A DNA stretch of 64,000 bases, taken from assembly GCA_003235365.1 (NCBI GenBank), contig QJWJ01000376.1, positions 1 to 64,000 of the forward strand, written 5' to 3'. The notes beneath the pieces are model-generated. The model made no database searches and had not been told where the DNA came from. It worked only from the letters and a program-made list of their open reading frames with translations. The stretch is from Deltaproteobacteria bacterium (lineage in GTDB: Bacteria; Myxococcota_A; Polyangia; Polyangiales; Polyangiaceae). Each line of letters begins with the position of its first letter. Positions within the stretch are counted from its first letter, which is position 1. The position numbers were made by a program, and so were the translations under genes. Below are positions 1 through 7,955 of this stretch, piece by piece.

Positions 1-131
1 GGAGTTTGACGTTCATGGGGCGACGTTTACTATGCCGCAGTCGCCGGGGACGGGCGAGGTGGCGGCCAGGCCACCCCATCGACCCTCGTGGGGGGAGAGA
101 CTCGGCGCGGCTTTCCGCGCCCGAGCGCCGG

Positions 132-643
132 TCAGATCGCGCCGTCAATCGGTTGGCCGCCGAACCGCCGCGCCGCCAGATCTGCGCTGCGTTTGCCGTC
201 TCTCCAGTGATGCGGTGACGGCGCAGCGAGCAGTCCACACGTCGCGAGGTGCTGTCGTAGCAATTCACCGGATCGCAGGGGGTGCAGCGCGTCGCCGGGG
301 TGAGTCAAGACGAGGCACGGCGCGCGGACCCGTCGGAGCTGTTCCAGGTCGATCGGGGTCGACAGGAACCCGCGCAATATTGGCGTCATGCAAGCTCATC
401 GAAGTGATAGTGCTCGCGGCTCAGCGTATACCCGGTTCGTCCATGGCCTCTGGCATCGTAGCTCACCACTCGAAACCCACGCGCCGCCAACCTGCTGGCG
501 CGACCCGTGAACGCTTCCGAGTGGGCGATGCTGCCCAGCGCACCGTGGGCGATGACTACGGGGGGAGTACGCTCCCCCCCGCTCTCACACTCCTCCTCGA
601 TCTGGTAGTGCAGGTCGATCCCTCGCACGCGCTCGACTGGCAT
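132..643 (-). pseudogene. alpha/beta hydrolase remnant with internal deletion
   Basis: Two abutting minus-strand frames look like the two ends of one alpha/beta hydrolase. The upstream piece (643 to 386, from an ATG at 643) carries the early core: a strand ending in VVIAHGALGS (oxyanion-type HG) and the motif YDARGHGRTG. It stops just after the point where the segment leading to the nucleophile elbow should begin. The downstream piece (389 to 132) has the family's C-terminal features: a strand LVLTHPGDALHPL with the acidic residue, then a late APSPHHW histidine segment. The lid and the GxSxG serine are missing, so roughly 100 or more residues appear deleted; the two frames overlap at an ATGA. 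No intact nucleophile is visible, so the enzyme should be inactive. The deletion is inferred from family architecture, not from an alignment. Confidence 0.65.
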
Positions 644-713
644 TGGTGCCCTCGCGTCGATGCATCGCGCACTGAATTCCAGAGCACCAATCAGCTTGCC
701 AATGCACGGAAAT

Positions 714-758
714 GCCCCGAAAAATCGCCCCAGCGGGGGTGAGGGCGTTTTTCGGGGC
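714..758 (-). terminator. stem-loop terminator downstream of the outer-membrane protein gene
   Basis: Inverted repeat with arms at 714-730 and 743-758 (16 pairs with one bulged base) around a 12-nt loop. On the minus strand it lies about 110 nt after the stop of the gene at 868-1554. Both arms hold a run of five A or T. Confidence 0.6.
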
Positions 759-867
759 CACGTTCGGGAACTCTTGCTCGCAGCTCGGTGCTCTAGGTTG
801 TTGATTTGTCGCGGCAATCAACATGATTGCCGCTCCTAGGCCACGAGCCGCGGCGAGGGAACCCCTG

Positions 868-1554
868 TCAGAAATACGTAGCAACGAAGTTCACGGATGC
901 GCCGCCGAGGGCCATTTGGATTTCCTCCTCGTCGTAGTCTTTGCCCCAGCCGCCACCGGCAAAAGCCGAGACGTTGACGCCCATGCCCCAGTGGTCGGCG
1001 AGTCCCCATTCCTTGCTCACGGAGAACTTCCCCAGGAAGGCGGCGTCGGATTCGTAGGTTTCGTCGCGTCGGGTTTCCGCGCCGAACTTTGCGAACAAGA
1101 ACGACGCGCTCAGCCCGATGTCGTACGGCATGATGAAGTAGGTCGCTCCGAGGCCGGCAGCGGCCATTCCCACGCCGTCGCTTTCGAAGCTTTCCTCGTC
1201 GTCTTCGCCGGCCCTGGATTCGGCGGCGCCGATGGCCTCGGCGTCGAGGTGCAATGCGAGATTCGGGAGAATGGAGGTTCCGACTGCGATGCTGAGGTTG
1301 GGGCCGACGCCGCCGACGCCAAAGTCGGATTTGGTGTCAGACTTGATGCCTGCTCCGAACGCTGCGGCACCGCCACTGAGGCGCAACATGAGCCCCTCGT
1401 GAGCTTTGCGCGACTTCGTGGTCGTCGTGGGTGTGCGCTCGTCCGGGGTCGCAGAGCCGCTGACGTCTGCAGTATTTCCTACGGGCGACTCGGCGTATGC
1501 AGCCGCGGGAACCAAGCAGAGCAGAGTCGTGATGAGTAGAGGTGAACGTTTCAT
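868..1554 (-). CDS. outer-membrane beta-barrel-like protein
   Basis: A 228-residue exported protein. The ATG at 1554 is chosen over an upstream in-frame start at 1665 because a standard signal peptide (MKRSP, a hydrophobic stretch, then a signal peptidase I site near AYA) begins there and an AAAGGA ribosome site precedes it. After a short Thr-rich linker the mature part alternates Gly and hydrophobic or aromatic residues (LMLRLSGGAAAFG, LGATYFIMPYDIGLSASF) and ends in a terminal phenylalanine, which is typical of outer-membrane barrels recognised by the BAM complex. No named family is recognised; small OmpW/OprF-like barrels are the closest in style. It is divergent from the DUF4215 lipoprotein. 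Confidence 0.7.
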   Translation of the reverse strand: MKRSPLLITTLLCLVPAAAYAESPVGNTADVSGSATPDERTPTTTTKSRKAHEGLMLRLSGGAAAFGAGIKSDTKSDFGVGGVGPNLSIAVGTSILPNLALHLDAEAIGAAESRAGEDDEESFESDGVGMAAAGLGATYFIMPYDIGLSASFLFAKFGAETRRDETYESDAAFLGKFSVSKEWGLADHWGMGVNVSAFAGGGWGKDYDEEEIQMALGGASVNFVATYF

Positions 1555-1934
1555 GGTGGTCCTTTCTAGCCCGGTTGTTCTCGGGTCCATCGATGCAACA
1601 GCAACCCGCGTGCCAGCGCGCGATCGCGGCGACGCCACGTCGATTTCGAGGTGTTTGACGCGCACCGTGCCGTCGAGTGACGCGGTCCAGTCTCTTTACA
1701 GCGCGATGGGCGCCTGGACGCTCTAGCCGTCCTCGGACAGGTGTCCGCGTGCCGGACACTTTCGCGCGGTGGGTTGGAGAGCGGCCACCGACTCAAGGAG
1801 ACGATTGGCGATCGGTGCACTGCCCAACGGGTCAGTTGCTGATTAGACTGCGTAGCGTCTCGCGAGCTCGTCTCATTCGTCGGGGCGGTGTGAGAGCGTT
1901 GCGTAGCCGTTCGGCCACATTGTATGGTTCCGAC
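1555..1934. promoter_or_regulatory. divergent intergenic region
   Basis: 380 bp between two divergent exported-protein genes. A cluster of GGACA/TGTCC half sites lies at 1735-1759 (GGACA, gg, TGTCC, then GGACAC seven bases later), a possible operator. No coding signal is convincing. Confidence 0.35.
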
Positions 1935-3218
1935 ATGGGGCTTACGCGATGCGGGAAATCGAAGTGGTATTGCCTGGTCGGTTGGGGCGCGGCAGTGCTC
2001 GCGTGCAGTTCGGAGCGTCCGGAGTTTTCCAAAGAGAAGCCGAGCCCGTCTTCCAAAGCGAGCGACACGACTGAACCCGTGACGTCGGCACCGCCTTCGT
2101 CGGATCCCGTTCTGGTCACGACCGCTGAGCCACCGGACACGACTGAGCCATCAGACACGACTGAGCCACCAGACACGACTGAGCCATCAGACACGACTGA
2201 GTCACCGGACACGACTGAGTCACCGGACACGACTGAGCCACCAGACAAGATGTGTGAAGGGAGCGACTGTGCGGCCGAGCCCGAATGCGGCAACTCGCTG
2301 GTTGAGCCACCCGAACAGTGTGATCCGCCCAATGGTCTGACCTGCAGCGCCAAGTGCACGTCGATCGTTTGCGGAAACGGTATCCTCGAGGGGGCGGAAG
2401 AGTGCGACGACGGCAACGCCAACAACGCTGACGAGTGCAGTGCGGGGTGCAAATTTCCGAAGTGCGGCAACGGGACCGTCGAGGGGGCGGAGGCTTGCGA
2501 CGATGGCAACCGCATCGACACTGATGATTGTACCAACGCCTGTGCCAAACCCAACTGCGGTGACGGTCAAGTCGACGGGGACGAAGACTGTGATCCTCCC
2601 GACGGCAAGGCGTGTAGTGCGTCGTGCCGGGCAATCGTTTGCGGTGACGGCATTGCCGAAGGTGAAGAGCAGTGTGACGACGGCAATGCGAACGATCGTG
2701 ACGCCTGCACCTCCGAGTGCGCGTTCACCTGTTCCACTGGCGGTGAGCCAGCCGACAAGGATCGTTGCGACATTGCCGATGACGATTCGAATTGCGACGG
2801 CACCCCGAACGATCACTGCGAATGTGTCGGCAAAGTAGAGACGACGTGTGGTGACTTGCATCAGTCCAAGGGAGACTGCGCCGCGATCGTTCTGGATTGC
2901 GCGGCGGATGGAACCTGGCCTTCGGATGCGGCCTGTGCCCCCCAGCTCGAAGAGAAGTGCAACAACGACGGTCGCGACGAGAACTGCGACGGCCAGGTGA
3001 ACGAGGGGTGTGAGTGTCTGCTCGGCGAGACGGCCAGTTGCGCCCAACTCTACGATTCCCTCGGCGATTGCGCGGGGAGATTGCTGGGGTGCACCGCGGA
3101 CGGCAAGTGGCCGGAGCAGTCCAACTGTGCCCCACAGGTCGGCGAGAATTGCTCGGCCCCGACGCCCGGCGCGGGCGGTGCGCCGAACCCGAGCGGCGGT
3201 GCTGGCGGCAGCCGCTGA
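1935..3218 (+). CDS. DUF4215 cysteine-rich repeat lipoprotein
   Basis: A 427-residue predicted surface lipoprotein. The ATG at 1935 starts a lipoprotein signal (lipobox AVLAC followed by SSE); the open frame extends upstream but lacks a signal there. Residues about 40-105 are a low-complexity linker of six-residue TTEPPD/TTEPSD repeats. It is followed by about five or six DUF4215-type units of the pattern CGNG..EgaEeCDDGN...D.C...C. The last 150 residues hold two units ending ENCDGQVNEGCEC, resembling MopE-type metal-binding repeats, then a Gly-rich tail. These families are abundant on myxobacterial surfaces and their biochemical role is mostly unknown. No catalytic domain is visible. Confidence 0.85.
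   Translation: MGLTRCGKSKWYCLVGWGAAVLACSSERPEFSKEKPSPSSKASDTTEPVTSAPPSSDPVLVTTAEPPDTTEPSDTTEPPDTTEPSDTTESPDTTESPDTTEPPDKMCEGSDCAAEPECGNSLVEPPEQCDPPNGLTCSAKCTSIVCGNGILEGAEECDDGNANNADECSAGCKFPKCGNGTVEGAEACDDGNRIDTDDCTNACAKPNCGDGQVDGDEDCDPPDGKACSASCRAIVCGDGIAEGEEQCDDGNANDRDACTSECAFTCSTGGEPADKDRCDIADDDSNCDGTPNDHCECVGKVETTCGDLHQSKGDCAAIVLDCAADGTWPSDAACAPQLEEKCNNDGRDENCDGQVNEGCECLLGETASCAQLYDSLGDCAGRLLGCTADGKWPEQSNCAPQVGENCSAPTPGAGGAPNPSGGAGGSR
2127..2252 (+). repeat. 18-bp tandem repeat encoding (E-P/S-P/S-D-T-T)n
   Basis: Seven 18-bp units, differing at a few positions, inside the DUF4215 lipoprotein. Each encodes one hexapeptide of the acidic Pro/Thr-rich linker. Such arrays change copy number easily. 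Confidence 0.9.
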
Positions 3219-3516
3219 AAGTCGGGGCCGGCAGCGTCGCGGTTGAATCGCGACTCTTGTTCAGTTCTGGGATGGCCTGGAATCAGCAATCGGCGATGGA
3301 GAATCAGCGGCGTGCGCAAGGCGCATGGTGGCGCTGTCAATCGAAGTTACGGCGCGGTTGAGGAAGATCACAGCATTGGGGGAAGAAACAGCCGCCATGC
3401 TGATGGAGACGGGACGCGCCATGAGGGGAATCGGAGGGCGGTTGCTCCAACGGTCCGGGGGGTTGAGGACGATTGAAGCAGCCGCGGTAACTCGTGCAGC
3501 TCGGTCGGTAGAAACC

Positions 3517-3588
3517 GCAGCTGAGCTCGTACAAACTGCAGCTGAGCTCGTACAAACTGCAGCTGAGCTCGTACAAACTGCAGCTGAG
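3517..3588. repeat. 21-bp tandem repeat
   Basis: Three exact 21-bp copies (3517-3537, 3538-3558, 3559-3579) and nine bases of a fourth. Each unit packs the short palindromes CTGCAG, CAGCTG, GAGCTC and GTAC. The array is open on both strands (AELVQTA on plus, SCSLYEL on minus), so a small repeat protein is possible but unsupported. Confidence 0.9.
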
Positions 3589-3753
3589 CCAAAATAGGCC
3601 GGAATAGCGATCGGGATGTTTCGGGCGTGGGGGACGTTCCTTCGCGAGAAAGAGGTGGTGAAACACCGTGAGCCGAAGGGGTGAGGGGGGACGACGCGGA
3701 CCGCTTCAAACTGAACGTCCAGGTCAGTCGGGACGGACGACTCCCGATGGCCT

Positions 3754-3782
3754 GTCAGCGTTCGCGAATCGCGAACGCTGAC
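3754..3782. repeat. 29-bp perfect palindrome
   Basis: Two 14-base arms (GTCAGCGTTCGCGA and its reverse complement) separated by one base. It could be an operator, a protein-binding recombination or segregation site, or a strong hairpin. It is about 380 bp upstream of the DUF1552 gene. Confidence 0.85.
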
Positions 3783-4162
3783 TTAGCTCGGTAGAGCTAC
3801 GTCGTTTGGCGCGGGGTGAGCAGCCACACACGCGCTTGTGACGCGGCTCAACGCGTGAGGCGCCGTGTCGAGCAGGGGCGAGTGGGTAGTTTGTCCGCCC
3901 AGTGCGGGGGTTCGCGGGGGGGTGATGCAGCTGTTTCACATTGTGAAAGGGTGCAAACATTTGCGCCCAACGGGGGACGCTCGAACGGCTACTCTCCGTT
4001 CATGTTGCCAGCCTTGGCGTTGAACGCTCCTACCAGCGGCTGTGACCGTCGAGGAGCGCGACGGTTCGTGGGTTTCGACGTGGCGCGGTGCGCCGCGGCC
4101 GCTACGCTGGGGCATCCCGCGGCGAGTGTTGGTATCGATTCTGAGGTAGCAGGAACTTCGTG

Positions 4163-5788
4163 ATGGGTCTGAGTCGAAGGGTGTTCCTCAGAGGACTGGG
4201 CGGAGCCGTCGTTGCTGCGCCGTTCCTGAGCTCCATTGCGGAACGTACGGCGCGATCACGAGGGATCCCTCCGTCTGGTGACCCGAGGCGTTGGATAGCG
4301 ATGTTCACCCACTACGGGTGCCTCACCAATCGCTGGTTTCCACGCAAATCACATGGACCGCTGACCGCTGACGACTTGATGGGTACGACCCTTTCTGTGC
4401 TTGCGCCGCAGGTGAACAAATTGCTGCTTCCGCGTGGCATTCGCGCCATGAACGAGTGGAACGCCCAGTTGACACATGGGCAGGGCAACGACCCGCACAC
4501 CCAGGTCGTCGGGTCGTACTTCACGTGTGTTCCGGTAACGCCTCACGGCACCGATCCCTTCAGTTTCGAGGCTGCGACGAAGTTCGAAGCGATGCCGACC
4601 GCCGCGTCACTGGACCACGTTTGCGCCAAACAACTCAACGCCGACGGAATGCCGCTGCTCATGCACGTCGGCGGGATGAACGACACGCCGACATCCGGCA
4701 TTTCGTACTCCGCCGGGGAAACGCCCTTCGATGGCTACACCGACCCGACCGACGTGTTCTCCAAGCTCACTGGCTTGTTCGCTTCCGGTGCGCCGGCGTC
4801 GCCGGATAGCTACTTGGTCGCGCGCGGCAAGAGTGTCATCGACGTCGTTCGAACCGATCTCGAAACGCTCGAACGGGTCGACATGAGCAAGGCAGACCGA
4901 GACAAGCTCCAAGCGTGGAAGGACCTACTGAACCAGACGACGTCGGTGTTCCGTTCTGCCCAGTGCAACGCCGATACTGCGGAAATGCTGGGGCTCACTT
5001 CTGCGAACCTGCAGGCGGTCGTCACTCACGAAACCGATCGAGTTGCGGGAAAGATTACCGACGACCTCGACGGTGCGGATCTGCACTCGGACCTCGCCGT
5101 GCTCGCAGCGCTGTGCGACCAAAGTCGAGTGATTGTGCTCAAGTACCCAGCGAACTACATATTCCGTGGGCTTGGGTTGACGCACGACAGCCACACGCTC
5201 TCTCACAGGATAGGGAGCGCCAATATGGCTGGCTCGGGGTGTCTGAGCAACGTCAACGAGATGATCTACGCCATCGATAGCTTCTACGCGGCGAAGTTCG
5301 CGCACCTCGTTCAGACCCTCGACAGCTTCGACGAGGGTAGCGGAACGTTGCTCGACAACTCTGCGGCTGTGTGGTTTCAGGAAATGTCGGACGGCAATGC
5401 GCACAACCTGAACAACATGCCGCTCCTCCAAGCGGGCAGTTGCGGGGGCTTCTTCAAGACGGGCGTCGCGGTGAACGTCGACGACGGTAGCGACGACATG
5501 CACGCTGGCAACAGCGAGTTCGTGTGCTCCAACTCTCCGACCATCAGTGCAGTGACGGATAGTGGTACGCCTGCGGACATCGCCAACGCCCCGATCAACA
5601 AGTTCTACTGCAGCTTGATGAATGCGCTGGGCGTCAAGGCGGGCCCGGACGGTTTCCCGATGCCGGGCGGTAGCGACCCCGTCACTCACTACGGCATGTA
5701 CGACAACACGCGGGATTTTGCGAGCGGTGGAGAGAACCCACCGAGGATCAACGACCCGGGTGGTTTTGCGGACCTCGAGGCTTCCTGA
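4163..5788 (+). CDS. DUF1552 family exported protein
   Basis: A 541-residue protein with a twin-arginine signal (SRRVFLRGLGG, then a hydrophobic stretch), so it is probably folded before export by Tat. It matches the DUF1552 pattern: an early W-F-P motif, a central RGKSVIDVVRTDLETL...DR.KL segment, then SH, a FAHLVQTLDSFDEGSGTLLD block and a late GNAHNLNNMPLL motif. The ATG at 4163 follows AGGAA by seven bases; a GTG at 4160 is an alternative. DUF1552 genes usually pair with a DUF1592/DUF1588 cytochrome-like partner; none lies beside this copy. Function is unknown. DUF1552 and DUF1501 proteins resemble sulfatase/phosphatase-fold enzymes, but I see no diagnostic catalytic residue. Confidence 0.85.
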   Translation: MGLSRRVFLRGLGGAVVAAPFLSSIAERTARSRGIPPSGDPRRWIAMFTHYGCLTNRWFPRKSHGPLTADDLMGTTLSVLAPQVNKLLLPRGIRAMNEWNAQLTHGQGNDPHTQVVGSYFTCVPVTPHGTDPFSFEAATKFEAMPTAASLDHVCAKQLNADGMPLLMHVGGMNDTPTSGISYSAGETPFDGYTDPTDVFSKLTGLFASGAPASPDSYLVARGKSVIDVVRTDLETLERVDMSKADRDKLQAWKDLLNQTTSVFRSAQCNADTAEMLGLTSANLQAVVTHETDRVAGKITDDLDGADLHSDLAVLAALCDQSRVIVLKYPANYIFRGLGLTHDSHTLSHRIGSANMAGSGCLSNVNEMIYAIDSFYAAKFAHLVQTLDSFDEGSGTLLDNSAAVWFQEMSDGNAHNLNNMPLLQAGSCGGFFKTGVAVNVDDGSDDMHAGNSEFVCSNSPTISAVTDSGTPADIANAPINKFYCSLMNALGVKAGPDGFPMPGGSDPVTHYGMYDNTRDFASGGENPPRINDPGGFADLEAS

Positions 5789-5855
5789 GGCGGCACACGG
5801 TCGGCGCAACCCGACGCGATTGTGCTCGAGGCGGCTGCCGACGTATCGTGCCAGC

Positions 5856-6785
5856 GTGAACCGACCCCGTCCGGAACTCGAACGTGCCTTGGCGTTCGTC
5901 GCCGAGCACCTCGAGGCGCCCTTGACCGCCGCCGACGTGGCACGAGTGGCGTGCATGAGCGAGTTCCACTTCCAACGCGTTTTTCACGAGGCCCTGGGCG
6001 AGTCGATTGGTCGTTTCACGACGCGCAAGCGGTTGGAGCGGGCCGCCCTGCGCCTCGCCTACGAGCGGGAGAGCTCGATCACGAACATCGCACTGTCCAG
6101 CGGTTATTCGTCGAGTTCGAACTTCTCCAAAGCGTTCACTGCCTATTTTGGCTGCAGTCCGAGCGACGTGCGCAACCCCGGTGGCGTGCTTCCGGACCAG
6201 GTTGGCAAGATCACGGCGTTGTACGGCAAAGACTTTCGCCCCCAAGCGCTCTACACGATCCCCAACGCTCCAGATGCCGATGCCGTGAAGCGGCAGGCCG
6301 CCCATTGGGATCGCCGGGTGCGCTTCGTCGATAGCCCCGGGCTGAGATTCGCTTGCCTTTCCAGTCAGGAGGGTTACGAGTTCTCTACGCTCGAGGCGAC
6401 CTGGTCGGAGTTGATCACGCGTTGCCGGCAGCTTGGGATCTGCGGTGACGACGTCGACGCTTGGGGCATGGCGTTCGACAGTCCCGACCTGACTGCGCCG
6501 GAGCGTTGTCGGTATCACGCGTGTGTTCCGTGTCCATCTCCAACGGCACTCCCCGAACCGCTGTTTGCCGGGGAGCTCGAGGCGGGGCGGTATGCCGTTT
6601 TCGAGTACGAAGGAGCGGTTGGCGACGTCGGCGCGGCCTATCGCAGCATCTATTCGTGCTGGTTTCGGCACAGCAGTGTGGCTCCCGAAGACTTTCAACC
6701 TGTCGAGCACTACGTGAGCGACGCACCGCGAGGGGGCCACGTCGCCATGGAAATGTGGCTCCGCGTCCGCGCACGCGAACGCTGA
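5856..6785 (+). CDS. AraC-family regulator with GyrI-like effector domain
   Basis: A 309-residue transcription regulator. The GTG at 5856 begins right at the first helix (NRPRPELERALAFV); the longer upstream frame is low-complexity. Residues 1-105 are the double AraC helix-turn-helix, including ADVARVACMSEFHFQRVFHEALGE and IALSSGYSSSSNFSKAF. Residues about 145-309 are a GyrI/AraC_E_bind small-molecule domain, shown by WGMAFDSPDLTAPERCRYHACV, a GRYAVFEYEG segment and the Trp/Glu-containing C-terminus. This SoxS/Rob-like or BmrR-like order usually senses a hydrophobic drug or metabolite. It starts 67 bp after the DUF1552 gene on the same strand, so the two may be cotranscribed. Confidence 0.9.
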   Translation: MNRPRPELERALAFVAEHLEAPLTAADVARVACMSEFHFQRVFHEALGESIGRFTTRKRLERAALRLAYERESSITNIALSSGYSSSSNFSKAFTAYFGCSPSDVRNPGGVLPDQVGKITALYGKDFRPQALYTIPNAPDADAVKRQAAHWDRRVRFVDSPGLRFACLSSQEGYEFSTLEATWSELITRCRQLGICGDDVDAWGMAFDSPDLTAPERCRYHACVPCPSPTALPEPLFAGELEAGRYAVFEYEGAVGDVGAAYRSIYSCWFRHSSVAPEDFQPVEHYVSDAPRGGHVAMEMWLRVRARER

Positions 6786-6931
6786 GCGGAGCCTCGAGCC
6801 CAATACGGTTCGTCGCTTCGGATCGGCTCCGGGTGAGCGGGGCGTCGTTGGCCCCGCAAATAGCAGTCCAGGAGAAGTCGTTCGCAGTTCAGGAGCAGCG
6901 GCTGTGAGGCGCTTCAGCCACGCTCCTGGAC

Positions 6932-7759
6932 ATGATTCATCGCAAAACCGCAAAGCGCATTCTCGTCACTGGTGCATCGCGTGGGATTGGTCGCGCCACC
7001 TCCAAGGCACTGGCGGCCGCGGGGCATTCGGTCGTATTGGCCGCGCGCCACGAGGCGCCGCTCGAGCAGGTCGCATCCGAGCTGCGCGCGCACGGTGCAC
7101 GTGCCGACGTCGTGGTACTCGACGTCACCGATCCCAGCAGCGTCGACCGCGGCGTGGCCCAAGCACTCGCTGGGGGACCGATCGACGTGTTGGTGAACAA
7201 TGCGGGCAACTGCGTTCAGCGGCCGTTCGCTTGCCAGACCCTCGCCGAACAGCGTGAAGAATTCGAACTGAACTACTTCGGTGCAGTCAACATGATCCGC
7301 GCGGTGCTCCCGTCGTTCATACAGCGCGGTACCGGTGGAATCGTGAACGTGTCGTCACTGCTCGGTTCGGTCGCTTCCCCGACGACTGCCAACTACTGTG
7401 CCTCCAAAGCAGCCCTCGAATTGCTCTCGTTCGGGTTGCGCGCAGAGCTGGGTCCGTTGGGCATCGACGTCAGCGTGTTCGTTGCGCCGCACACTCAGAC
7501 TGAACAGGGGCAGCGCGTGGAGTTTCGGGGAGTGCGGAGTCTGCCGGCGGACTACGTCGCCGAGGCTCTGGTCCGTTGCATCGAAGCGGCGCCGCGCCGC
7601 CACGCGGCCAGCCCCGTCTATCGTGTGTTGTTGCGGCTCGGCGCGTGGTTTCCCAACTTCATGGAGCGACAGATGGTCGGTGCGACACAGCATCTGCTCG
7701 CCCGTTCGAACTCGAGGCTGTTGCCGACAACGAGAATCGACGACCTGTCGTCGAGTTAG
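6932..7759 (+). CDS. short-chain dehydrogenase/reductase (classical SDR)
   Basis: A 275-residue NAD(P)-dependent oxidoreductase. The Rossmann motif TGASRGIG is at residues 13-20, NNAG follows the fourth strand, the catalytic serine lies in NVSSLLGS, and the YxxxK pair is Y155/K159 (NYCASK). The C-terminal quarter is longer than the core and ends in a Leu-rich helix. The arginine after strand 2 (AARHEA) favours NADPH, as is known for this subgroup. The substrate cannot be read from sequence. It lies 146 bp after the AraC regulator on the same strand. Confidence 0.92.
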   Translation: MIHRKTAKRILVTGASRGIGRATSKALAAAGHSVVLAARHEAPLEQVASELRAHGARADVVVLDVTDPSSVDRGVAQALAGGPIDVLVNNAGNCVQRPFACQTLAEQREEFELNYFGAVNMIRAVLPSFIQRGTGGIVNVSSLLGSVASPTTANYCASKAALELLSFGLRAELGPLGIDVSVFVAPHTQTEQGQRVEFRGVRSLPADYVAEALVRCIEAAPRRHAASPVYRVLLRLGAWFPNFMERQMVGATQHLLARSNSRLLPTTRIDDLSSS

Positions 7760-7955
7760 TCAGCGCGGCCCTCGAAGGTTTGGCCGCGACGTTGTCGGGT
7801 TACGGAGCGTCGAAGGTGGTGTGGCGGCTTGGTATCCGCTGCCGTCTTCTTCGCGGCGCCGACACCGGCGAGCACAGGTTGTCACGGCCCGGGCACCCAG
7901 TGTCGACGCCAGCTTGGCTAGCGTCGCGGCTCCATCGCCCACAAGGAGCCCAATC

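Larger units (their letters stand above)
3219..4162. other. gene-poor region with repeats and a palindrome
   Basis: 944 bp with no convincing gene. Short frames exist on both strands but none has a signal peptide, a domain or a good ribosome site. The region holds the 21-bp tandem repeat at 3517-3588 and the 29-bp palindrome at 3754-3782. Confidence 0.5.

Noticed and set aside
3517..3588. Possible CRISPR array
   Set aside because: Repeats are directly adjacent with no spacers and no cas genes are present.
4925..5956. 343-codon minus-strand frame opposite the DUF1552 gene
   Set aside because: Low-complexity Arg/Val/His-rich translation without domains; a GC-driven shadow of the real gene.
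5748..6953. 401-codon minus-strand frame opposite the AraC regulator
   Set aside because: The opposite strand carries complete AraC and GyrI motifs; this one has none.
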